In this document: one piece after another, positions 8,801 to 16,712 of the stretch
How positions within the stretch are numbered: the stretch's first letter is position 1
Layout: each line of letters starts with the position of its first letter
Assembly: GCF_001425045.1 (NCBI RefSeq)
Contig: NZ_LMDJ01000033.1
Span: 2,463 to 66,462, forward strand
Length of the DNA: 64,000 nt
Direction: 5' to 3'
Origin: Massilia sp. Root351
Lineage (GTDB): Bacteria; Pseudomonadota; Gammaproteobacteria; Burkholderiales; Burkholderiaceae_D
Notes under the pieces: model-generated
The model's input: only the letters and a program-made list of their open reading frames with translations
The model's database searches: none
Told to the model about the DNA's origin: nothing
Made by a program: the position numbers and the translations under genes

Positions 8801-8893
8801 ACCGATGGAAAGCACGAAGAGGCTGCTCCTCGCTTATTGGCGTTCCTCATTCGATCCACCTGCCAGATTTACTCTCTCACTTGGAGTTTTTTC

Positions 8894-10138
8894 ATGTTTG
8901 CAAAAGATCACACCCTGTCCTCCATCGATCCTGAACTGTTTGCCGCGATCGGCAAGGAAAACACCCGCCAGCACGACCATATCGAGCTGATCGCTTCCGA
9001 GAACTACACCTCGCCGGCCGTGATGGAAGCCCAGGGCTCCCAGCTGACCAACAAGTACGCCGAAGGCTATCCAGGCAAGCGCTACTACGGCGGCTGCGAA
9101 TACGTGGACGTGGTGGAACAGCTGGCGATCGACCGCGTGAAGAAGCTGTTCGGCGCGGAAGCGGCCAACGTGCAACCGAACTCGGGTTCGCAAGCCAACC
9201 AGGGCGTGTTCTTCGCCGTGCTGAAACCGGGCGACACCATCATGGGCATGTCGCTGGCTGAAGGCGGCCACCTGACCCACGGCATGGCGCTGAACATGTC
9301 CGGCAAGTGGTTCAACGTGGTGTCCTACGGCCTGACCGCGGAAGAGGACATCGACTATGACGCGATGGAAGCGCTGGCCAAGGAACACAAGCCGAAGCTG
9401 ATCATCGCCGGCGCGTCGGCGTTCTCCAAGAAGATCGACTTCGAGCGTTTCGCCGCCGTGGCGAAATCGGTGGGCGCCTACTTCATGGTCGACATGGCCC
9501 ACTACGCCGGCCTGATCGCCGCCGGCCTGTACCCGAATCCTGTGCCGCACGCCGACTTCGTCACCTCGACCACGCACAAATCGCTGCGCGGCCCGCGCGG
9601 CGGCATCATCCTGATGAAGGCCGAGCACGAGAAGATCATCAACTCGGCCATCTTCCCAGGCATCCAGGGCGGCCCGCTGATGCACGTCATCGCCGGCAAG
9701 GCCGTGGCCTTCCAGGAAGCGCTGCAGCCGGCGTTCAAGGAATACCAGCAGCAGGTAGTGAAGAACGCCGACGTGCTGGCCAAGACGCTGATCAAGCGCG
9801 GCCTGCGCATCGTCTCGGGCGGTACCGAGTCGCACGTGTTCCTGGTGGACCTGCGCGCCAAGAACCTGACCGGCAAGGAAGCCGAAGCCATCCTGGGCCA
9901 GGCGCACATCACCTGCAACAAGAACGGCATCCCGAATGACCCGCAAAAGCCGTTCGTGACCTCGGGCATCCGCCTGGGTTCGCCGGCCATGACCACCCGC
10001 GGTTTCAAGGAAGCGGAAGCCGAGCAAGTGGGCAACCTGATCGCCGACGTGCTGGACAACCCGCACGACGAGGCAACCATCGAACGCGTCAAAGCGGCGG
10101 TGAAGGTGCTGGCTGACGCGCATCCGGTTTACGCTTAA
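8894..10138 (+). CDS. glyA: Serine hydroxymethyltransferase GlyA
   Basis: PLP enzyme converting serine and tetrahydrofolate to glycine and 5,10-methylene-tetrahydrofolate. The PLP lysine is in VTSTTHKSLRGPRGG, and the N-terminal HIELIASENYTS and GYPGKRYYGG motifs are intact. The frame stays open upstream to 8651, but that part overlaps the riboswitch. The ATG at 8894 has a GGAG RBS and gives the standard 414 aa. It heads the cluster continuing to nrdR, with a terminator between them. Production is expected to rise when folate limitation causes ZTP to build up. Confidence 0.97.
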   Translation: MFAKDHTLSSIDPELFAAIGKENTRQHDHIELIASENYTSPAVMEAQGSQLTNKYAEGYPGKRYYGGCEYVDVVEQLAIDRVKKLFGAEAANVQPNSGSQANQGVFFAVLKPGDTIMGMSLAEGGHLTHGMALNMSGKWFNVVSYGLTAEEDIDYDAMEALAKEHKPKLIIAGASAFSKKIDFERFAAVAKSVGAYFMVDMAHYAGLIAAGLYPNPVPHADFVTSTTHKSLRGPRGGIILMKAEHEKIINSAIFPGIQGGPLMHVIAGKAVAFQEALQPAFKEYQQQVVKNADVLAKTLIKRGLRIVSGGTESHVFLVDLRAKNLTGKEAEAILGQAHITCNKNGIPNDPQKPFVTSGIRLGSPAMTTRGFKEAEAEQVGNLIADVLDNPHDEATIERVKAAVKVLADAHPVYA

Positions 10139-10161
10139 ACATTGTCTTGGTAACATCAGGG

Positions 10162-10193
10162 GCGCCGTGACCGTGTCGGTCCGGCGCTCTTTT
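10162..10193 (+). terminator. Rho-independent terminator after glyA
   Basis: The stem GCGCCG (10162-10167) pairs with CGGCGC (10182-10187), with an inner ACCG/CGGT stem, followed by TCTTTT. It lies 24 bp past the glyA stop and should partly insulate nrdR. Confidence 0.75.
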
Positions 10194-10216
10194 AACATTC
10201 GAAAGCGCCGCGCCAG

Positions 10217-10678
10217 ATGAAATGTCCGTTCTGTCAGCATGAAGAAATCCACGTCCTCGACACCCGCGTGTCGGAGGAAGGGGACGCGATCCGCCGCCGC
10301 CGCCGCTGCGGCAAGTGCGACAAGCGCTTCACGACCTACGAGCGGATTGAACTTGTGATGCCCTTCGTGGTCAAAAAGAACGGCAGCCGCACGGAATACG
10401 CTGCGGCCAAGTTGCGCGGCTCCCTGACGCTGGCCTTGCGCAAGCGGCCCGTCGCGGCTGCCTCGGTGGACCTGGCGGTGCAGGCGATCGAAGAGAAGCT
10501 GCTCACCAGCGGCAAGCGCGAAGTCGATTCGCACTACATCGGCGAGCTGGTGATGCAGGAACTGAAGCGGCTGGACAAGGTGGCCTATATCCGCTTCGCG
10601 TCGGTCTACAAGAATTTCGAGGACCTGGCCGAGTTTCAGGACGCTATCGAAGAAGTGGGGCAATCGCCGAAGTCCTAG
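10217..10678 (+). CDS. nrdR: NrdR, repressor of ribonucleotide reductase genes
   Basis: Zinc-ribbon and ATP-cone repressor that senses (d)ATP and binds NrdR boxes before nrd operons. The zinc ligands are C3, C6, C31 and C34, with the Arg-rich segment RRRRRCGKC between; this ribbon contacts DNA. The ATP-cone spans about residues 46-140 (PFVVKKNGSRTEY onward). Length 153 aa is typical. It follows glyA as in many betaproteobacteria, where ribD normally comes next; here a pilin operon intervenes. Confidence 0.96.
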   Translation: MKCPFCQHEEIHVLDTRVSEEGDAIRRRRRCGKCDKRFTTYERIELVMPFVVKKNGSRTEYAAAKLRGSLTLALRKRPVAAASVDLAVQAIEEKLLTSGKREVDSHYIGELVMQELKRLDKVAYIRFASVYKNFEDLAEFQDAIEEVGQSPKS

Positions 10679-10685
10679 CGCCCGT

Positions 10686-10969
10686 TCAGTGGCGTGGGAA
10701 AATCTGGTCCAGGCTGCGTCGATGACGGCCTTGGCGCAGTCCTGCGGCTGCGCCGCACCGGCGTTGGCGACCATTGCAGCGATGTCGTCCGGCAACGGCC
10801 CGAAACGCTGGCTTAGTTGGAGGGCGAGCAGGGCGGCCTGGCCTTGCTGCATTCCTTGCTGCCGTCTTTGCTGCCGTCCTGGCGGCATCCCTTCCTGCCG
10901 TCCGTCCCGCATCGCTTTTTCCTTGGCTTGAGCAAATTCGCGCTGCAGCTCGAAACGGATGGCACATTT
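10686..10969 (-). pseudogene. Frameshifted C-terminal remnant of a Rpn/PD-(D/E)XK transposase-like protein (DUF4351)
   Basis: On the minus strand a fragment opens directly after an in-frame stop (10970-10972). It contains the Gln/Gly/Arg-rich linker and the DUF4351-like motif ALQLSQRFGPLPDDIAAMV, which ends proteins of the Rpn recombination-promoting nuclease family. The expected terminal helix (VIDAxSLDQIF) is split: the first half is in one frame (KAVIDAA) and SLDQIFPRH plus stop is in another. A single-base change near 10715 would join them. The catalytic nuclease domain upstream is absent. The long open frame continuing antisense through nrdR and glyA is an artefact. Confidence 0.55.
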
Positions 10970-11074
10970 TTAAGGAAGAGTTACCTCTGCTTTGATCTGC
11001 CGCAAACCGCCCGCCGCGTGCGCTGCTAACTTGCATTCAGGTTGTCCCTCAGTTGGCATGTGCGGAGGTGGCGA

Positions 11075-11629
11075 ATGGTGTCGCAACGGCGGGTGCGCGG
11101 CTTTGCGCTGATCGAAGTGCTGGTGGCTGTAGTGGTGCTGGCCATCGGCGTGCTGGGTGCCAGCGCCATGCAGCTGGTGGCGATGCGCGTGCGGTACGAG
11201 TCGCAATTGCTGAGCAACGCCGCGCAGATGGCTTCGGCCATGGCCGACCGCATGCGCGCCAACCCCGCCCAGCTCGCGATGGCTTACCTGGCGCTCGACT
11301 ACGACGCGCACACTGAGCCTGTCCCGGCCGCACCGGGCCGCCAGTGCTGGGCTGCCATGTGCGACAGCGCGGCCATGGCCGACGCCGATATCTACGATCT
11401 GAAACGCCAGGTTGCCGCGCAATTGCCGGCCGGACGGGTGCGCATCTGCCGCGACACCGGCATGTGGGCTAGCGGTCAACTGCGCTGGTCCTGTGCCGGC
11501 GGCCCCGGTGCGCCGGTCGTTATCAAAATAGGCTGGCGCGGCAGGAATCCCGACGGTACGCCTGCCAGGGATGCAGCGGGCGGCTACTCCCCCGGCGTGG
11601 CGCTGGCGATGGCGGGAGCCACGCCATGA
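11075..11629 (+). CDS. pilV: PilV, type IV pilus minor pilin
   Basis: Class III signal peptide with the prepilin peptidase site RG|FALIEVLVAVVVLAIG, including the conserved Glu at +5, then the N-terminal hydrophobic assembly helix and a globular periplasmic domain (to residue 184). The ATG at 11075 has a GGAGGTGG RBS and was preferred over a TTG 33 bp upstream. It is the first gene of a tightly overlapping operon with pilW, pilX, pilY1 and pilE. Minor pilins prime pilus assembly at the inner membrane and help carry PilY1. Confidence 0.88.
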   Translation: MVSQRRVRGFALIEVLVAVVVLAIGVLGASAMQLVAMRVRYESQLLSNAAQMASAMADRMRANPAQLAMAYLALDYDAHTEPVPAAPGRQCWAAMCDSAAMADADIYDLKRQVAAQLPAGRVRICRDTGMWASGQLRWSCAGGPGAPVVIKIGWRGRNPDGTPARDAAGGYSPGVALAMAGATP

Positions 11630-12654
11630 ACGGCGCAGGGGATGCCATTCAGCGCGCGGCCGCGCCGCTGCGCCGGCGCAGCATGCAGCACGGGACGGCG
11701 CGCCGCAACGCGGCCATGCGAGGCTTGGGCCTGGTTGAAATGCTGGTTGCTCTGGCCGTTGGCATGCTGGTTACGCTGGCGGCCAGTGCGCTGGTGGTCA
11801 ACGCCAGCGCCAACTATGTGCATCACACTGAAAGCGCCCGCCTGAATGACAGCGGCCGCTACGCGCTGGCCATGGTCGGCCAGGCGGTGCGCCAGGCCGC
11901 CTTCGTCAACTGGGACGCCGCCGGCGTGCCTCCTGCCACGCTGCCGGAAGCCAGCGCCAACATCAGCGGACTGGACGCGGCCAGCATCAGCCGCACCTCC
12001 ACTGGCATCGACGAGCCGCTCGCGAACGCGGTCAATGGCAGCGACGTGCTGGCCCTGCGCTTCGCAGGCTCCGGCAGTCCGGACGCGGACGGCTCGGTAC
12101 TCAACTGTGCCGGGTTCGGTACGGCCGCGGCCGGCACGGAGGCGCAGCGCGGATGGAGCATCTTCTACGTCGCAGCAGGCGGCGACGGCGTGGCCGAGTT
12201 ACGCTGCAAATACAAGAGCGCAAACAGCTGGGGGGCGGACGCCATCGTGCGCGGCGTGGACTCTTTCCAGGTCCTCTATGGCATCGACACCGACACGCCT
12301 TCGGACGGCATCCCCAACCGCTACCTGAACGCCAGCGCCGTCCGCGCGCTGGATGCGGAACTGGTGCTGGAGGGCGCCACGGCAGCGGCAAGGGCGCAGG
12401 ACTTGAACCGCAAGACCTGGTGGAAGCGCGTCGCCAGCATCAAGGTCGGCTTGCTGCTGCATGGCGAGGCGCATTCGCGCCCCGGCGCGGAAACTGCGCC
12501 ATACGATTTGCTCGGCGGCGCCTACTCCGCCACTGCGGCCGAGCGCGACCGTGGCGTGCGCATCCAGGAAAGTCTGCTGCCCGAAGTCCAACGCCAGCGC
12601 GTGCGGCGGCTGTTTGAAGCATCGATAGCGCTGCGCAACCCGGGAGGTCCGTGA
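11626..12654 (+). CDS. pilW: PilW, type IV pilus minor pilin
   Basis: 342-aa minor pilin. The cleavage site is MRG|LGLVEMLVALAVGML, about 32 residues in, with Glu at +5; the long basic leader may mean translation starts further in (an ATG lies at residue 31). The large globular domain includes PilW-typical segments, such as the stretch near YALAMVGQAVRQAAF. It overlaps pilV by 4 bp, and its stop overlaps the pilX ATG by one base. It acts in the pilus initiation complex. Confidence 0.87.
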   Translation: MNGAGDAIQRAAAPLRRRSMQHGTARRNAAMRGLGLVEMLVALAVGMLVTLAASALVVNASANYVHHTESARLNDSGRYALAMVGQAVRQAAFVNWDAAGVPPATLPEASANISGLDAASISRTSTGIDEPLANAVNGSDVLALRFAGSGSPDADGSVLNCAGFGTAAAGTEAQRGWSIFYVAAGGDGVAELRCKYKSANSWGADAIVRGVDSFQVLYGIDTDTPSDGIPNRYLNASAVRALDAELVLEGATAAARAQDLNRKTWWKRVASIKVGLLLHGEAHSRPGAETAPYDLLGGAYSATAAERDRGVRIQESLLPEVQRQRVRRLFEASIALRNPGGP

Positions 12655-13286
12655 TGGCCGTCTTCAGGCAAATGAGTGGCAGCGCTGTGCTGGCCGAGCA
12701 GGGCATGGCTTTGCTGGTGACGCTGCTGATGCTGATAGCCGTGTTGTTGCTGGGCGCTTCGGCCGCGCGCACTGCCATGCTGGGTGAGAAGGCGGCGCGC
12801 GCGGAGCGGGACCGCTACGTTGCGCTGCAAGCTGCGGAGGATGCGCTGGCCGACGCGGAAAGGGAAATCAATGGCGGCGCCGCCAGCGCGCCGGCCCGTA
12901 CTGCACTGCTGGCCGCCGGCAATGGCCTGGGGTTTGTTCCGGACTGCGGCCTGGGGACCGACAATCCGGCGCTGGGCTTGTGCGCCTACACCGGCGGCGA
13001 TGCTCCTGTATGGGAAGCCGTCGATCTCGGCGACGACGGCGCGGCCACGCGCTCGGTGCCGTTCGGACGCTACACGGGAGCGATCATGGAGACGGGCCAG
13101 GGCTTTCTGCCGTTCAAGCGGCCCCGCTACATCATTGAGCGCGTACCCTACCATCCGCCCGGTGAAGATGCGGGCGCTATGCATTACTTCTACCGGGTGA
13201 CCGCCATCGGATTCGGTGCGAAAGAGTCGACCGAAGTCGTGCTGCAGGGGAGCTACCGGCGGGCGGATGGGGGAGGTATGCCATGA
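12654..13286 (+). CDS. pilX: PilX, type IV pilus minor pilin
   Basis: 210-aa pilin-like protein. The cleavage site is EQG|MALLVTLLMLIAVLLLG; as in other PilX proteins the +5 residue is not glutamate (here Val). It is followed by the family pattern ALQAAEDALADAEREI. The ATG at 12654 overlaps the pilW stop (TGATG) and has GGGAGG 7 bp upstream; a GTG one codon earlier is possible. It is thought to cap or link the tip complex to PilY1. Confidence 0.87.
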   Translation: MAVFRQMSGSAVLAEQGMALLVTLLMLIAVLLLGASAARTAMLGEKAARAERDRYVALQAAEDALADAEREINGGAASAPARTALLAAGNGLGFVPDCGLGTDNPALGLCAYTGGDAPVWEAVDLGDDGAATRSVPFGRYTGAIMETGQGFLPFKRPRYIIERVPYHPPGEDAGAMHYFYRVTAIGFGAKESTEVVLQGSYRRADGGGMP

Positions 13287-15580
13287 GCATTCACGCTGGC
13301 AAGTGGTCCTGCCGAGCGTGGGCGGGGCTGGCGATTGCTGCTGCGCCTGCCATGGCGCAAGCGGCTGCGGTCGGCCGCGTTACGGAGCCCGCTGCCACCG
13401 CGGCGTCGCCACCGCTGGTGGAGCTGGCGTCGGAACCGCTGGGCGCCGGCTGCGTGCCGCGCCCCGACGCTGTGCGCGCTGCGGCGCTGGTGGCGTCCAC
13501 ACCTTCCGGCATGGCCGTGTTCCAGGCCAGCGCGCGCCCGGACGGATGGAGCGGGCACTTCACCCGTTCTGCACTCAGCGTGGACGATTCGGGTGTGCCG
13601 CAGCTCTCGCCCCCTCAATGGGATGCCGCTGCCTTGCTGGACGCCTTGCCGGATGCGTCCAATGCGCGCCGCATTTACACGTCCAAGGTGGTGCAGGGCG
13701 TGCGCCAGACCGTTCCGCTGGCGTGGGATCAGCTCTCCGCAGCGCAGCGTACTGCGTTGAACCGCGCACCGCCGCCGGCGCCGACAGCGTCCGACCAAAG
13801 GGGCAAGCAGCGCCTGGCCTGGCTGCGCGGCGACCGCAGCCAGGAAGGCCGCCTGTTCCGCGCGCGCAGCAGCATCCTTGGCGATGCCGTGAACAGCATC
13901 CCCGTGTATGCCGGCCCCCCCGATGCCGGCGCGCCTGCCGCTGGCAGTGTCAGCTATCGGACTTTCTACGACAGCAAGCGGTCGCGCCGCCCGGCCGTGT
14001 ATCTCGGCGCCAACGACGGCATGCTGCACGCGTTCGATGCTGCCAGCGGCGCCGAGCTGTTCGCCTATGTGCCGGACGCCTTGTTTTCCCAGCTGAACCT
14101 GCTGCCCGAGCAAGGCTATGAGCACAGCGCTTTCGTGGACGGCCCGGCCGGCGCGGCGGACGCGCAGGTGGCGGGCGCCTGGAAAACGGTGCTGATATCG
14201 GCCATGGGGGCCGGCGCCCAAGGCGTGTTCGCACTGGACGTCACCAGCCCGTCCACCTTTCCGCAGGGCGGCGGCGCGCTGTGGGAGTTCACCGACCGGG
14301 ACGACGCTGCGATGGGCAATGTCACGTCGCTGCCGCAGTTGGCCCGGCTACGCCTGAGCAGCGGTGCGGACGACGTCCGCCATTTCGCCATCGTCAGCAG
14401 CGGCGTCAATAACCACGCGGCCGACGGCCATGCCGATGCCGGCAATGCGAGTGCCTTGTTCCTGTTCGCGCTCGACAAGCCTGCCGGCGAAGCCTGGCGC
14501 CTGAACCGCAACTACTATCGCCTGCACGCGCCCGCCGGCGAGCCGGGACGCGTCAATGCGCTAAGCGCGCCCGCGCTTGTGCTGGACCGCAGCGGCGCCG
14601 TGCGCTTTGCCTATGCGGGCGACTTGCAGGGCAACCTGTGGCGCTTCAATTTCAGTGGCGGTGCGCCTTGGCGCAGTGCTGCCGAGGGGCCGGTGTTCGT
14701 GGCGCGGGACGCCAATCGCACGCGGCAGCCAATTGCCGGCCAGCCGCGCGCCGTCAATGCGCCGGACGGCGGCTACCTGATCCTGTTCGGGACCGGCCAG
14801 CTCTTTGGCGCGCGCGACCGCGATCCGGCCAACTACGCCCAGCAATCGTTCTATGCAGTGCTGGACGATAGCCCGGGCGCCCGCGCCGCGTCGGAAGGCT
14901 ATCCAGCTTCCGCCGCCCGTACCGCGTCCGTTACCGGCATCGCTGCCGAGGTTCCTGCCACCGCGCAAGCCCGCACCCCGGCCGCGGCGACACCAGGCAC
15001 AGGCTGGCCACTCGGCAGGGCGGATCTCGCCGAGCGCACTCTTGAAGGCTTGCCCGGCGCCGCCATGCTCGAACTGCAGGGCCGCGCCTTCACGTATGGC
15101 GGCGCCGCCGGCCAGCAGGGCTGGTATGTCGACTTTACCGGCACAGCAGGTGGCGAGCGCAGCGTCACCGGCGCATCGGCGGCGCAGGGGCAGGTCTTCT
15201 TCAACACGGCCATCACCGGCGCCAGCGCCTGCGCGCCGATCGCCAGCCGCAGTTACGCGATGGATGTGCTGACCGGGCTGGCGCCAAACAGCGAAGGACT
15301 GCCCATGTCCGGTGAACCGGCCGGCAGCCTGCTGGCGGACCACCTGCCCGGAGCGCCGGCGGCGATCGTGACGGCCACGGCGCCGGCCGCACGCCAGGCC
15401 GGGGGCCGTTCTGCTGTGGCCAAACGCATCACGGCCGTCAACCTGGGCGCGCGGACGGCGAGTGCGCCGGCGTCAACGCGGACCCGTGCCGTGGTCACTG
15501 CCGGCCGCATCGGCTGGCGCGAGGTGGCGAACTGGCGTGAGCTGCACCGCGCTGCGCGGGCGAGGGCGGGGCGGCCATGA
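13283..15580 (+). CDS. pilY1: PilY1-like pilus tip/biogenesis factor, short form
   Basis: 765-aa secreted protein with a signal peptide (to about residue 28, AQAAA). The C-terminal beta-propeller typical of PilY1 is visible: WLRGDRSQEG, LGDAVNSIPVYAG, YLGANDGMLHAFDA, SAMGAGAQGVFALDVT and the Trp-rich LQGNLWRFNF. PilY1 proteins are usually 1,000-1,400 aa with an N-terminal von Willebrand A-like domain. That domain is missing here, and I could not find the propeller's calcium loop (DxDxNxxxD). It may thus serve pilus assembly but lack the mechanosensing part. It overlaps pilX and pilE by 4 bp each. Confidence 0.85.
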   Translation: MSIHAGKWSCRAWAGLAIAAAPAMAQAAAVGRVTEPAATAASPPLVELASEPLGAGCVPRPDAVRAAALVASTPSGMAVFQASARPDGWSGHFTRSALSVDDSGVPQLSPPQWDAAALLDALPDASNARRIYTSKVVQGVRQTVPLAWDQLSAAQRTALNRAPPPAPTASDQRGKQRLAWLRGDRSQEGRLFRARSSILGDAVNSIPVYAGPPDAGAPAAGSVSYRTFYDSKRSRRPAVYLGANDGMLHAFDAASGAELFAYVPDALFSQLNLLPEQGYEHSAFVDGPAGAADAQVAGAWKTVLISAMGAGAQGVFALDVTSPSTFPQGGGALWEFTDRDDAAMGNVTSLPQLARLRLSSGADDVRHFAIVSSGVNNHAADGHADAGNASALFLFALDKPAGEAWRLNRNYYRLHAPAGEPGRVNALSAPALVLDRSGAVRFAYAGDLQGNLWRFNFSGGAPWRSAAEGPVFVARDANRTRQPIAGQPRAVNAPDGGYLILFGTGQLFGARDRDPANYAQQSFYAVLDDSPGARAASEGYPASAARTASVTGIAAEVPATAQARTPAAATPGTGWPLGRADLAERTLEGLPGAAMLELQGRAFTYGGAAGQQGWYVDFTGTAGGERSVTGASAAQGQVFFNTAITGASACAPIASRSYAMDVLTGLAPNSEGLPMSGEPAGSLLADHLPGAPAAIVTATAPAARQAGGRSAVAKRITAVNLGARTASAPASTRTRAVVTAGRIGWREVANWRELHRAARARAGRP

Positions 15581-16032
15581 GCACTTGCCGCAGCGAGGGC
15601 TGGACCGTGCTGGAGGTACTCATTGTGCTGGTGATCGGCATGGTGCTGGCCGCCTTCTCCTATCCGTCCTATAGCCAGTTCGTCCTGCGCAGCAAGCGGG
15701 TGGAAGGGCAGGCCGCCTTGCAGTTGCTGATGCAGCAGCAAGAGCGCTACTTCAGTGCCCACAACAGCTACATTGTGTTTTCTCCTGCTTCCACCGAGCC
15801 GGCCGAGCGACAGTTCAAATGGTGGTCCGGGGCCAGCGCGGCCGGCAGCGCCTACGAGATAGAGGCGAAAGCCTGCGATGACGACACCATTGAAAACTGC
15901 GTGCAGCTGATTGCCTCGCCGGGCACAAGCCAGGTGGACGCGAATTACAAGGACGACGAATGCGGAAATCTGATACTGACCAGCACCGGCCTGCGTCTGG
16001 CGACAGGCCAGGGCGTGCGCTGCTGGCACTAA
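15577..16032 (+). CDS. pilE: PilE-type pilin
   Basis: 151-aa pilin with a very short leader. The cleavage site is SEG|WTVLEVLIVLVIGMVLAAF: Glu at +5 is kept, but the +1 residue is Trp instead of the usual Phe. The conserved PilE pattern AYPSYSQFVLRSKRVEGQAAL-like (here beginning SYPSYSQFV) follows. A C-terminal Cys pair (DDECGNLILTSTG and VRCWH) would form the D-region disulfide. Last but one gene of the operon, overlapping pilY1 by 4 bp. Probably a minor pilin; the major pilin is likely elsewhere. Confidence 0.85.
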   Translation: MSTCRSEGWTVLEVLIVLVIGMVLAAFSYPSYSQFVLRSKRVEGQAALQLLMQQQERYFSAHNSYIVFSPASTEPAERQFKWWSGASAAGSAYEIEAKACDDDTIENCVQLIASPGTSQVDANYKDDECGNLILTSTGLRLATGQGVRCWH

Positions 16033-16085
16033 GCGGCGGCCATGCCGCAGACCGCGCGCAGGCCGGCTCGGCGCAGGGCGTCAGC

Positions 16086-16700
16086 ATGCAGGCCGTCCAC
16101 ATGCCGTCGCTCCGCTTGCCGTCGCCGCGCCTGTCGCCGCTCCGATTGCCCCCTCGCCGCAGCGCGTCCGCGCACACGCTGATTGAGCTGCTGGTTGCGC
16201 TGGCGGTTGCCGCCATCCTGGCCGGCGCCGCGGCCCCCAGCCTGCAAGCCGTGCTGCAAAAGCAGCAACTGCGCGCCGCCCTGAACGACCTGCTGGGCGC
16301 CATCGACCTGACCCGCTCCATGGCCATTGCGCGGGGAGGCGTGGTGCTGATGGCGCCCGCCGACCCGAGCGGCGCGGCCTGGCAGCACGGCTGGACCGTC
16401 TTTGCCGACCTCAACGCCAACCGCCGTCCCGACCCGGGCGAGGAGCGCATCGCCGTCCAGCAGCCACTGGCGGACGGCGTCCATCTCGCTTCGCGCTTCA
16501 CTTCCGGCACGGGCGCGCAATATCTTGCCTATAATGGCGCTGGGCGCAGCTGCCAGGCTGGCAACAGCCAGGCGGCGCGCTGGGGCACGCTGACGCTGGA
16601 AGCCGGCGAGCACAAACGCCTCATCAAGATCAACATGCTGGGCCGGGTAAGGGTGTGCGATCCCGTCGCGCAGCCGGATGTCTGCACCAGCGCAGATTAG
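16086..16700 (+). CDS. FimT/GspH-type minor pilin
   Basis: Pseudopilin of the GspH/FimT/FimU group: hydrophobic helix HTLIELLVALAVAAILAGA with Glu at +5, then a domain with the family motif LTRSMAIARGGVVLMAP and a C-terminal Cys pair (GRSCQAGN, RVRVCDP). The residue before the cleavage point is Ala (SA|HTLIE) instead of the normal Gly, which prepilin peptidase processes poorly in other systems. The leader is long and Arg/Pro-rich. The ATG at 16086 was chosen; 16101 is an alternative. FimT-like genes usually head such operons; here it comes last, 53 bp after pilE. Confidence 0.78.
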   Translation: MQAVHMPSLRLPSPRLSPLRLPPRRSASAHTLIELLVALAVAAILAGAAAPSLQAVLQKQQLRAALNDLLGAIDLTRSMAIARGGVVLMAPADPSGAAWQHGWTVFADLNANRRPDPGEERIAVQQPLADGVHLASRFTSGTGAQYLAYNGAGRSCQAGNSQAARWGTLTLEAGEHKRLIKINMLGRVRVCDPVAQPDVCTSAD

Positions 16701-16712
16701 ACAAGCGAAACA

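Noticed and set aside
8640..8893. Glycine riboswitch before glyA
   Set aside because: Tandem glycine-aptamer cores are missing; the conserved pieces fit the ZTP/pfl motif instead.
8834..10912. 692-aa antisense frame over glyA and nrdR
   Set aside because: Shadow of two highly conserved genes in GC-rich DNA. Only its first ~75 codons, outside the genes, carry a recognisable motif and are reported as a pseudogene.
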